The translations under genes and the position numbers were made by a program. Shown here piece by piece: positions 56,625 to 64,000 of a DNA stretch of 64,000 nt. The stretch lies in NCBI RefSeq assembly GCF_002742625.1, contig NZ_PEBF01000001.1, positions 5,022,001 to 5,086,000 on the forward strand, written 5' to 3'. The notes beneath the pieces are model-generated. The model worked only from the letters and a program-made list of their open reading frames with translations, was not told where the DNA came from and made no database searches. Position 1 is the stretch's first letter; each line of letters starts with the position of its first letter. This DNA comes from Caulobacter sp. FWC2 (lineage in GTDB: Bacteria > Pseudomonadota > Alphaproteobacteria > Caulobacterales > Caulobacteraceae).

Positions 56625-58814
56625 TCAGGCTTCCGAGCGCACGAACGGCAGGCGCGTGGTCGCTGTCTTGTTCAGGGCGAACAAGGCGTTAGCCACGGCC
56701 GGGCCGATCACCGGCGTGCCGGGTTCGCCGACCCCGCTGGGCGGATTGCCCGATGGCACGATATTGGTCTCGACCAACGGCGCCTCGTTTATCCGTAGCA
56801 CGCGGTAACGGTCGAAATTCGTCTGGCCCACCTGACCGTCGGTCAGGGTCACCTCGCCGAACAACGCCGCCGACAGGCCGTAGCAGGTCCCACCCTCCAT
56901 CTGGGCGGCGATCTGGTCGGGCGAGATGGCGACGCCGCAGTCGATGGCGGTGACCACCCGCCCGACGCGCGGGACGCCGTCCTCGAGCTTGACCTCGGCG
57001 ACCTGGGCGACGACCGAACCAAAGCTCTCGTGCACCGCGACGCCGCGCGTCCAGCCCACTGTCGGGGCCGAGGCCTTTTCGACCGCGAGGTTCAGGGTCG
57101 CCAGGTGCCGGTCGGCCCCGGCCTTGGTGTAAAGGGCCCGGCGGTACTCGATCGGGTCCTTGCCGGCCTTGGCGGCCAATTGGTCGATCGTGTGTTCCAT
57201 GACGAAGGCGGTGTGGGTCGCGCCGACCGAGCGCCACCACAGCACCGGCACGCCAACGTCCGGCAGGGCGACCTGGGCGTCGACGATCGGCGTGGCCTTC
57301 AGGTAGGGCGAGCCCGCCGTGCCCTCGATCGCCGTCTGGTCGGGACCCTTGCCGGCCGGCATGGGCGAGCCCTTCATGATCGACTGGCTGACGATGCGGT
57401 GGCGCCAGGCGGCGGGATAGCCGTCCTTGTCCAGCTGCACCTTCACCGCGTGGATGGTCAGCGGGCGGAAATAGCCGGCCTGCATGTCGTCCTCGCGGGT
57501 CCAGACCAGCTTCACCGGCCGGCCCTTGCCGACCTTCTTGGCGATGTGGACGCACTCGGCGACATAGTCGGACTGGAAGTTGGCGCGCCGGCCGAACGAG
57601 CCGCCGGCGAACAGGGTCTCGATCTCGACCGAGCCCGGCAGGCAGCCGACGATCTTGGCGGCGGCCAGCTGGTCCAGGGTCTGGCCCTGCGAGCCGAAGG
57701 TCAGCTTGACCTTGCTGCCGTCCACGGCCGCGACGCAGTTCATCGGCTCCATGGTCGCGTGAGCCAGATAGGGGAACTCGTAGGTGGTCTCGAAGACGTC
57801 GGCGCCCTTGGCGGACGCGAGCGTCGTTGCGTCGCCGCGCTGATCGAAGGCCTCCCACTTGGTCTCGGTGTTCTTGCCGGCCGCGACGTCCTTGAAGAGC
57901 TGAGCGATGGCGGCCGAGCCGCGCTTCTCGGCCTTGTCCTCGTCCCACTCGACCTTCAGCGCCTCGCGACCCATGCGGGCGGCATAGGTGTTTTGGGCCA
58001 CCACGGCGACCCCGGTGGGGATCTCGAAGACGTCGACCACGCCCGGGACCTTCTTGGCCTCGGCGACGTCGAGGCTCTTCAGCTTGGCCCCAAAGCGGGG
58101 GGCGTGGGCGACCACCGCCGTCAGCATGTCGGGCAGGCGGACGTCCTGGGTGTAGCGGGCCGTGCCGTCGCTCTTGGCCTGCGAGTCCTTGCGGCGAACC
58201 CGGGCAGTGCCGATCAGGGTGAAGGTCTTGGGGTCCTTCAGCTTGACATCGGTCGCGGCCGGGACCTTGGCGGCGTCGGCCAGCAGCTCACCGAAGCCGG
58301 CGGTCTTGCCCGAGGTGTGGGTGACGACGCTGTCCTTGACCGTGATCTCGCCGACCGCGACGTTCCACTTATTAGCGGCAGCCTGGACGAACATGGCTCG
58401 CGCGCCAGCCCCGGCCTTGCGCAGTTGCTCCCACGAGTTGGAGATCGCCGACGAGCCGCCCGTCAGCTGCGCGCCCAGAGCGCCGTTGGCGTAGAGCTTG
58501 GCGTTGGCCGGCGCCTGCTCGACCTGGACCTTGGTCCAGTCGGCGTCCAGCTCCTCGGCCACGATGGCCGCGAGACCGGCGTGATTGCCCTGGCCGAACT
58601 CGATGTGCTTGGAAATCACCGTCACCACGCCGTCCGGCGCGATCTTGATGAACGGCCCGAAGGCCCCGACCTCGACCTTGGAGCCCGCGCTCATGATGTC
58701 GGCCGGCGAGCAGCCGACCAGCAGCGTCCCGCCGACCAGCGCCGAGGCGACGACCACGTCGCGACGGCTGGGCTGGGCTTGCGCCAGGTCCTTGGGATTG
58801 ACGGGCGCGTTCAT
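56625..58814 (-). CDS. IorB-type molybdopterin-binding aldehyde/isoquinoline oxidoreductase, large subunit
   Basis: A 729-residue molybdenum-binding subunit of the xanthine oxidase family, of the isoquinoline 1-oxidoreductase beta type. The N-terminus has a twin-Arg signal ([16 protein letters not shown]) with a Cys that could be a lipobox, so it is exported with its partner. Motifs include [25 protein letters not shown] and the late [18 protein letters not shown] with the catalytic Glu of GVGEPG. It needs the molybdopterin cytosine dinucleotide. Substrate unknown. The start at 58814 overlaps the iron-sulfur subunit by four bases. Confidence 0.88.
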   Translation of the reverse strand: MNAPVNPKDLAQAQPSRRDVVVASALVGGTLLVGCSPADIMSAGSKVEVGAFGPFIKIAPDGVVTVISKHIEFGQGNHAGLAAIVAEELDADWTKVQVEQAPANAKLYANGALGAQLTGGSSAISNSWEQLRKAGAGARAMFVQAAANKWNVAVGEITVKDSVVTHTSGKTAGFGELLADAAKVPAATDVKLKDPKTFTLIGTARVRRKDSQAKSDGTARYTQDVRLPDMLTAVVAHAPRFGAKLKSLDVAEAKKVPGVVDVFEIPTGVAVVAQNTYAARMGREALKVEWDEDKAEKRGSAAIAQLFKDVAAGKNTETKWEAFDQRGDATTLASAKGADVFETTYEFPYLAHATMEPMNCVAAVDGSKVKLTFGSQGQTLDQLAAAKIVGCLPGSVEIETLFAGGSFGRRANFQSDYVAECVHIAKKVGKGRPVKLVWTREDDMQAGYFRPLTIHAVKVQLDKDGYPAAWRHRIVSQSIMKGSPMPAGKGPDQTAIEGTAGSPYLKATPIVDAQVALPDVGVPVLWWRSVGATHTAFVMEHTIDQLAAKAGKDPIEYRRALYTKAGADRHLATLNLAVEKASAPTVGWTRGVAVHESFGSVVAQVAEVKLEDGVPRVGRVVTAIDCGVAISPDQIAAQMEGGTCYGLSAALFGEVTLTDGQVGQTNFDRYRVLRINEAPLVETNIVPSGNPPSGVGEPGTPVIGPAVANALFALNKTATTRLPFVRSEA

Positions 58815-59347
58815 CGGCCGGCTCCGCGGTTGGTGGCGCCCGAGGCGGCGACGATGGCCTCGTCGATGTCGGCGTGCTTGTCGCCCTGCGGCGGGCCGAA
58901 GTCGGCCGCGTCCTTGATCGCCGCGCGGATCCGCTGATAGGCGCCGCAGCGGCAGATGTTGCCAGCCATGGCGTTGTCGATGTCCTCGTCCGAGGGCTTC
59001 GGCTTCTGAGCCAGAAGGGCGCAGGCCGACATGATCTGACCCGACTGGCAGTAGCCGCACTGCGGCACGTCATGACGCACCCAGGCCTGCTGCACCGGAT
59101 GCTGGCCGCCGAGCCCCTCGATCGTGGTGATCTTGGCCGGTCCGACCGCCGCGATCGGCGTCACGCACGAGCGGATTGGCTGACCGTCCAGGTGGACCGT
59201 GCAGGCCCCGCACTGAGCCATGCCGCAGCCGAACTTCGTGCCGGTCATGCCCAGCTCGTCGCGCAGGACCCACAGCAATGGTGTCTCCGGCGCGGCCTGG
59301 ATCGTGGTCGGCTTGCCATTGATGTCTAGCGTCACGGCCATGCGCAT
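58811..59347 (-). CDS. IorA-type [2Fe-2S] subunit of a molybdenum oxidoreductase
   Basis: A 178-residue two-cluster iron-sulfur protein: plant-type cluster ligands in [12 protein letters not shown] and the following Cys, and the second cluster in CGYCQSG and CRCGAYQR. It passes electrons from the molybdenum subunit. ATG 59347 is chosen because AGGAG lies six bases upstream; ATG 59341 and the extension to 59377 are less likely. The missing FAD subunit is normal for the Ior type. Confidence 0.9.
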   Translation of the reverse strand: MRMAVTLDINGKPTTIQAAPETPLLWVLRDELGMTGTKFGCGMAQCGACTVHLDGQPIRSCVTPIAAVGPAKITTIEGLGGQHPVQQAWVRHDVPQCGYCQSGQIMSACALLAQKPKPSDEDIDNAMAGNICRCGAYQRIRAAIKDAADFGPPQGDKHADIDEAIVAASGATNRGAGR

Positions 59348-59494
59348 GTGTCTCCTGCCTTGCTGGAAACCTAACACTGTTCAGTCGCGTGGGAACAGCC
59401 AGCCGCCGAAAAACGCTTCCGCGGACGCGAAGGCAGGCGGGCGCCGTCTTCGAAACCCGCTATGCTTTGGCCGTATCGTCTGGAGGTTCCTGTC

Positions 59495-59809
59495 TTGCGC
59501 CGCTTTATCGTCGCCTTCGCCGTGCTGGCCGTCACTCTCGCCGGTTGCGCCACCGTCGCGCCGATGGACTCCACCGATGCGCCGATCCGCTACAGCTGCA
59601 AGGCCGGCAAGCGATTCACCAGCGCCTACGCCCTGCACGGCAGGAAGGTCGTGGTCACTGCAGGCGGCGCAAGCAAGACCCTGAAGCTGGCCCGCTCGGC
59701 TTCCGGCGCGCGCTACACCGCCGGCGACGCCGAGCTGTGGAGCAAGGGCGCGGACGCCATGCTCAAGGGCTTCCCCGGCGGTCCTTACGCCGATTGCCGC
59801 TCCCAATAG
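59495..59809 (+). CDS. MliC-like lipoprotein (C-type lysozyme inhibitor family)
   Basis: A 104-residue lipoprotein: the signal peptide ends in the lipobox LAGC, and the mature part holds the MliC/PliC pattern of YSCKAGKRF, SASGARYTAGDAELWSKG and a final YADC, with the two Cys residues that form a disulfide. Such proteins block host lysozyme at the outer membrane. I chose TTG 59495 because GGAGG lies nine bases upstream; ATG 59462 lacks a ribosome site. The call is by family pattern. Confidence 0.75.
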   Translation: MRRFIVAFAVLAVTLAGCATVAPMDSTDAPIRYSCKAGKRFTSAYALHGRKVVVTAGGASKTLKLARSASGARYTAGDAELWSKGADAMLKGFPGGPYADCRSQ

Positions 59810-59837
59810 ATTTTGGCGCAATAGTTCGAGGTTCCCG

Positions 59838-60731
59838 TTGGATTCCTTCCCCGCCTACTTCCCCCTGACCGGCCGCAAGGTGGTGATCGCCGGTTCAGGC
59901 GACGCGGCCGACGCCAAGGCGCGTCTGTTCGAGGGCTCGCCCGCCACGATCATTCGCCTGGACGGCCACGAGGCCTATCTGCCGGGCGCCTATACCGGCG
60001 CGATCCTGGCCTTCATCGCCAGCCAGGACGAGGTCTTCGTGCAAGCCGCCGCCGGGGCGGCGCGGGCGGCGCGGGTGCTGGTCAATGTCGTCGACCGGCC
60101 CGAGCTCTGCGACTTCAACACCCCCGCCGTGATCGACCGCGGCGAGGTGGTGGCGGCCGTCGGCACCGGCGGCTCAGCCCCGGTGCTGGCCACCATGCTG
60201 CGCAACGATATCGAAGCCCAGGTCCCCGAAGGCACGGGCCGCGTCGCCGCCCTGCTGAAAAAGTTCCAGAGCGAGGTGCGCGGGGCGTTGCCGGCGCTGC
60301 ACGAGCGTCGGGCATTCCTGCGCGACGCGGTGCTGGGCGAGGCGGCCCAGGCCGCCCGCGACGGCGACATGGAAAAAGCCGGCCAGCTGTTCCGCGAGGC
60401 CCTGGCCAAGGGGACGGCCCGCAAGGGCGTGGTGCGCTTCATAGCCGGCAAGGGTCCGGCCGATCTGCTGACCCTGCGCGCCAGCCGGGCCCTGGGCGCG
60501 GCCGACGTCCTGGTCCTGGACGGCGACGCCGAGCCGGAGGTCGTGAGGATGGCCCGTCGCGATGTCGAGCGGCTCGATCCCGCGCAGGCCGACGCCGATC
60601 ACCTGGTGCAGCTGGCGCGCGAAGGCCGCCAGATCGTCCGACTGATCACCCACGCCGTCGACCCGGCCCTGGTCCACGCCCTGACCCAGGCCGGCGTCGC
60701 GGTCGAGGTGCTGCCCGCCGCTTCGGCCTAG
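59838..60731 (+). CDS. Siroheme synthase-like precorrin-2 dehydrogenase with a halved methylase domain
   Basis: Residues 1-150 form the Met8/CysG N-terminal dehydrogenase that makes sirohydrochlorin from precorrin-2: NVVDRPELCDFNTPAVIDRG and VGTGGSAPVLATMLR are the family motifs. Residues 200-297 match only the first half of the uroporphyrinogen methylase domain (GKGPADLLTLRASRALGAAD, then a PALVHALTQAGVAVEVLPA end). The usual GGDP SAM motif is changed to a THAVDP context, and the second half is missing, so methylation is unlikely. The start is TTG 59838 with GAGG upstream. The TAG stop lies in the repeat. Confidence 0.8.
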   Translation: MDSFPAYFPLTGRKVVIAGSGDAADAKARLFEGSPATIIRLDGHEAYLPGAYTGAILAFIASQDEVFVQAAAGAARAARVLVNVVDRPELCDFNTPAVIDRGEVVAAVGTGGSAPVLATMLRNDIEAQVPEGTGRVAALLKKFQSEVRGALPALHERRAFLRDAVLGEAAQAARDGDMEKAGQLFREALAKGTARKGVVRFIAGKGPADLLTLRASRALGAADVLVLDGDAEPEVVRMARRDVERLDPAQADADHLVQLAREGRQIVRLITHAVDPALVHALTQAGVAVEVLPAASA

Positions 60732-60832
60732 AGCATTTTCCGACGAAGTGGATGCCGGTTCGTCGTCAGAAAATGCGTTAAAACAACAGCCTAGAGCATT
60801 TTCCGATCCGATTTGATCGAAAAATGCTCTAG
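60728..60832. repeat. Dispersed double-hairpin repeat shared by two convergent genes
   Basis: The element begins CTAGAGCATTTTCC and ends ATGCTCTAG, with GACGAAGTGGATGCC, CGGTTCGTCG and the linker AAAACAACAG in between. Its left CTAG contains the TAG stop of the + strand siroheme gene (60729-60731) and its right CTAG the TAG stop of the − strand MHS transporter (60829-60831). Both genes therefore end within the repeat. Confidence 0.9.
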
Positions 60833-62469
60833 TCCAGCGACCGCCCCTTGGTTTCTGGCAGCAGGAACGCCGTGGTCAGCACACTGATCAGGGTGAAGGC
60901 GATCGGGTACCAGAGGCCGGCATAGATGTTGCCGACTGCGGTGACGATGGCGAAGGCGAAGAACGGCACGAAGCCGCCCACCCAGCCCGTGCCGATGTGA
61001 TAGGGCAGCGACAGGGCCGTATAGCGCACGCGCGTCGGGAACAGCTCGACCAGGCAGGCCGCCAGCGGACCGAACAGGGCAGTCGCGCCGATCACGAACA
61101 CGAACAGCACGCCCAGCATCAGCGGCTTGTTCATCCGGGCGGGGTCAGCCTTGGCCGGATAGCCGGCCTGGGCCAGGGCAGCCTTGATCCGTGTCTCCAC
61201 GCCGCTCTTCACCGCCTTGACCTCGGCCTTGGCCAGGCCCTTGGCGCTCTTGGAGACGATCTCGACGCCGCCGATCTTCATCACCGCAACCGAGCCGGCC
61301 GGCGCCGTCTGGTTGGCGTAGGAGACGCCGGCATTGGCCAAGGTGCTCTTGATGATGTCGCACGAGGTCACGAAGGCGGCCTTGCCGACGGGATCGAACT
61401 GCAGCGAGCAGTCCTTGGGATCGGCCACGACCACCACGGGCGACTTCGCCGAGGCCTCGGCCAGGGCCGGGTTGGCGGCCCTTTCAAGCAGGTGGAAGCC
61501 GGGGAAATAGAACAGCAGGGCCAGGGTCATGCCGCCCAGCATCACCGGCTTGCGGCCGATCCGGTCCGACAGCCAGCCAAACACGACATAGAACACCGCG
61601 CTGATCGCCGTGGCGGTCATCATCACGCCGTTGATCGTCGCCGCGTCGACCTTCAGGAACTTCTCCATGAAGGTCTGGACGTAGAAGAAGCTGGTGTACC
61701 AGACCGCTCCCTGCGCGCACATCATCGACAGGAAGGCCAGGATGACGAGCTTAAGGTTCTTCCACTGGCCGAACGCCTCGGCATAGGGCGCCTTGGAGGC
61801 CTGGCCCTCTTCCTTCATGGCGGCGAAGGCGGGGCTTTCGGTCAGCTTCATGCGCATCCAGACCGAGACGCCCAGCAGGCCGATGGAGACGGCGAACGGG
61901 ATGCGCCAGCCCCAGGCGTCGAACGCTTCCGTACCGACGACCGCCCGCGTGCCCATGATCACCAGCAGGGCCCCGAACAGGCCAAAGGCGGCCGAGGTCT
62001 GCACCCAGGAGGTCGACCAGCCGCGCTGGTTCGGCGGCGAATGCTCGGCGACATAGATGGCCGCCCCGCCATACTCACCGCCCAAGGCGAAGCCCTGCAC
62101 GCACCGCATCAGGATCAGCAGGATCGGCGAGATGACGCCGGCCTGCTGATAGGTCGGCAGGAAGGCGATGGCGAAGGTGGCGCCGCCCATCAGCAGCACC
62201 GTGGCCAGGAACGCGCCCTTGCGGCCGGCCTGGTCGCCGATCTTGCCGAACACCAGGGCGCCCAGCGGCCGGAACGCGAAGCCGACGCCGAACAAGGCCA
62301 GCGCCGCGATATAGCCGGCAGTGTCGTTGAGTCCGGCGAAGAAGGTCTTGGAAATGACCTGGGTCAGGCTGCCGAAGATAAAGAAGTCGTACCACTCGAA
62401 GGCCGTGCCGGCCGAAGAGGCCGCGACCACCGTGCGCATCGACGCGCGTTCCTGACCTGCTTCGGCCAT
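60829..62469 (-). CDS. MHS-family MFS transporter with a large periplasmic loop
   Basis: A 546-residue major facilitator of the metabolite:H+ symporter branch. FEWYDFFIFGSL at helix 1, the GKIGDQAGRKGAF loop between helices 2 and 3, and VGWLSDRIGRKPVM-type loop later are typical. An insert of about 115 residues between two late helices (about 325-440) is soluble, has two Cys residues (DCSLQF and SCDIIK) and would face the periplasm. The substrate may be an organic acid or osmolyte. It ends in the shared repeat. Confidence 0.88.
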   Translation of the reverse strand: MAEAGQERASMRTVVAASSAGTAFEWYDFFIFGSLTQVISKTFFAGLNDTAGYIAALALFGVGFAFRPLGALVFGKIGDQAGRKGAFLATVLLMGGATFAIAFLPTYQQAGVISPILLILMRCVQGFALGGEYGGAAIYVAEHSPPNQRGWSTSWVQTSAAFGLFGALLVIMGTRAVVGTEAFDAWGWRIPFAVSIGLLGVSVWMRMKLTESPAFAAMKEEGQASKAPYAEAFGQWKNLKLVILAFLSMMCAQGAVWYTSFFYVQTFMEKFLKVDAATINGVMMTATAISAVFYVVFGWLSDRIGRKPVMLGGMTLALLFYFPGFHLLERAANPALAEASAKSPVVVVADPKDCSLQFDPVGKAAFVTSCDIIKSTLANAGVSYANQTAPAGSVAVMKIGGVEIVSKSAKGLAKAEVKAVKSGVETRIKAALAQAGYPAKADPARMNKPLMLGVLFVFVIGATALFGPLAACLVELFPTRVRYTALSLPYHIGTGWVGGFVPFFAFAIVTAVGNIYAGLWYPIAFTLISVLTTAFLLPETKGRSLD

Positions 62470-62543
62470 CTCATTCCCCCGTTATTTGAGCCCTGCTTAG
62501 CGTGGTTCAGGGCTCGGGGAAAAGGGGCGAGGAAAGCGACCGG

Positions 62544-64000
62544 TCAGGCGACGGCGCCCTGGCTGTCGTCGCCGGCCCGCGACAAGCGCAGGATCTCGGC
62601 GACCAGGGCGGTGGGGGAGATCGGTTTGGCGGCCACGCCGTCCATGCCGGCGGCGCGATAGGACGCTCGCTGGTGGGCCATGACATTGGCGGTCAGGGCG
62701 ATGATCGGCGCGCGCGCCTCGGGTCCCGGCAGGGCGCGGATACGGCGGGCGGCCTCCAGGCCGTCCATCCCGGGCATCTGAACATCCATCAGGATCAGAT
62801 CGAAGGTTCCGTCGCGGGCGGCCTCGACGCCGGCCGCGCCGTCGTCGGCGACGCTGACCTCGGCGCCCAGCTGTTCCAGGATCCGGCGAGCGACCAGCTG
62901 GTTGGTCCGGTTGTCCTCGACGACCAGCACCTTCAGTCCGTCCAACAGGTCGTCGCAGGCCGGCTCGGCCGGACTGGGGGCCAGCGCCGGCGGGGCGGCG
63001 ATGGTCAGGGTGAAGGTCGAACCCTCGCCCGGGGTCGAGCGGAACGCCACCTCGCCACCCAGCATCTGAGCCAGTTTGCGAGTGATGGCCAGGCCGAGGC
63101 CGGAGCCTCCGAAGCGACGGGTGGTGCTGGCGTCGGCCTGCTGGAAGCGTTCGAACAGGCTGCCTTGCGCTTCCAGCGGCACGCCGATGCCGGTGTCGAT
63201 CACGTCAAAGACCAGGCGCTGGCCCTCCGCCGTCATCACCTTGCGGGCCCGGACGGTCACGGAGCCCTTGAGGGTGAACTTCACAGCGTTGCCGATGAGG
63301 TTGAACAGGGCCTGGCGCACGCGGGTGGGGTCGGTCTCGATCCAGCCTAGATCGTCGGCCAGGTCCAGTTCCAGCCGCAGGCCCTTGTGCGTCGCCTGAC
63401 CGGCCAGCAGGCGGATCACGCCCCCGGCCAGTTCGCGCGGATCGACCGGCTCGCGATTGAGGTCCAGGCGCCCGGCCTCGATGCGCGAGATGTCGATCAC
63501 GTCGTCCAGCAAGGTCGACAGCATTTGGCCCGCGGCCAGGGCCTCTCCCAAAAGGTCGGCGCTGTCGCCGGACGGCAGCTCACGGCGCAGTACGTGCATG
63601 ACCCCCAACACCCCGTTCATCGGCGTGCGGATCTCATGGCTCATATTGGCCAGGAACTGGGCCTTGGCCTCGTTGGCGGCCTGGGCGGCGCGTTCGGCGG
63701 CCATCAGCGCCAGCTCGGCCCTTTTCTTCTCGTCGATGTCCAGGACGAGACCGACCGCCTTGCGCGCGACGCCGTGGGTGTTGCGGCGCACGTCGTGGAA
63801 AATCCGCACCCAGCGCGTATCGCCGCCAGGCGTCAGCACCCGCACGTCGTACTCTTGCGTTTCCACCAGGCCGTCGCGCCACCACTCGGCGGCGCCCTTG
63901 TAGAGATGGGCTAGATCGTCCGGATGGATCATCGGCCAGGCGGCCTCGCGCACATCGTCATAGGCAACGTGGCGGCCCATCATGCGGTGGAACTCCGGCG
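62544..64000 (-). CDS. Hybrid sensor histidine kinase, 5' end beyond the window
   Basis: The frame is open to the window edge, so the N-terminal part is missing. The visible 485 residues start in a PAS domain ([11 protein letters not shown] and [11 protein letters not shown]), then HisKA with the H-box [13 protein letters not shown], a HATPase domain ([14 protein letters not shown]) and a C-terminal receiver with the acceptor Asp in [13 protein letters not shown]. It is an intact kinase-receiver tail, unlike the frameshifted kinase at 16539. It lies 74 bases from the MHS gene on the same strand. Confidence 0.92.
   Translation of the reverse strand, partial: PEFHRMMGRHVAYDDVREAAWPMIHPDDLAHLYKGAAEWWRDGLVETQEYDVRVLTPGGDTRWVRIFHDVRRNTHGVARKAVGLVLDIDEKKRAELALMAAERAAQAANEAKAQFLANMSHEIRTPMNGVLGVMHVLRRELPSGDSADLLGEALAAGQMLSTLLDDVIDISRIEAGRLDLNREPVDPRELAGGVIRLLAGQATHKGLRLELDLADDLGWIETDPTRVRQALFNLIGNAVKFTLKGSVTVRARKVMTAEGQRLVFDVIDTGIGVPLEAQGSLFERFQQADASTTRRFGGSGLGLAITRKLAQMLGGEVAFRSTPGEGSTFTLTIAAPPALAPSPAEPACDDLLDGLKVLVVEDNRTNQLVARRILEQLGAEVSVADDGAAGVEAARDGTFDLILMDVQMPGMDGLEAARRIRALPGPEARAPIIALTANVMAHQRASYRAAGMDGVAAKPISPTALVAEILRLSRAGDDSQGAVA

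Overview
The window is high-GC alphaproteobacterial chromosome and most likely comes from a Caulobacter species. Three points support this. A giant NAD-dependent glutamate dehydrogenase (GdhZ type), an MHYT-GGDEF-EAL protein, galE and a WecG/TagA/CpsF glycosyltransferase matching HfsJ of holdfast synthesis lie close together, as I recall them in C. crescentus. The lysyl-tRNA synthetase is class I. Candidate promoters fit the Caulobacter housekeeping pattern. This is inference from sequence and remembered gene order; no search was run.

Layout. 1-3546: the 3' end of a heparinase II/III gene, a short hypothetical gene, then an accessory-looking stretch with an A+T-richer winged-helix gene (1333-1827), an Arg-rich mini-ORF (1996-2136) and about 1.4 kb of gene-free DNA full of large palindromes. 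3547-13445: purH, a dienelactone-hydrolase-like gene, a DUF418 membrane protein, an MFS transporter and gdhZ. 13733-25801: AI-2E-type transporter, HerA-like ATPase, a frameshifted hybrid histidine kinase, the c-di-GMP protein, galE, a DMT transporter, an SDR, a small membrane protein and hfsJ. 25905-31670: quinone oxidoreductase, isoaspartyl peptidase, pgm, lysS and a small gene.

31687-39989: a degenerate S24-type regulator diverges from a MerR regulator that precedes a beta-oxidation cluster (two acyl-CoA dehydrogenases, a secreted Cys-rich protein, thiolase, FadB/J-type enzyme), closed by a clear terminator. 40064-47917: a TonB-like membrane protein, tRNA-Thr(CGT), the heme cluster hemC-hemD-Mic60-like-hemY, and tsaD-gpsA-yciI. 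47887-51661: a Rieske protein, an orphan Hcp, a methyltransferase and a chemoreceptor. 51779-59347: molybdenum cofactor genes moaA-D-E-B-C, a MobA/MocA-like transferase and an IorAB-type molybdoenzyme, with a membrane-tethered LuxR regulator between them. 59495-64000: a lysozyme-inhibitor-like lipoprotein, a siroheme synthase with a halved methylase domain, an MHS transporter and a hybrid kinase cut by the window end.

The most unusual signal is a dispersed bipartite double-hairpin repeat (8512-8614, 40722-40825, 51679-51782, 60728-60832, plus a half copy at 3450-3497). It sits at gene 3' ends, and its terminal CTAG supplies the stop codon of the neighbouring gene in three cases, and of both convergent neighbours in one. 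A hairpin that hides a ribosome binding site in front of hfsJ is the best regulatory candidate. I see no CRISPR array, prophage or insertion sequence, and no complete new defence or biosynthetic system.
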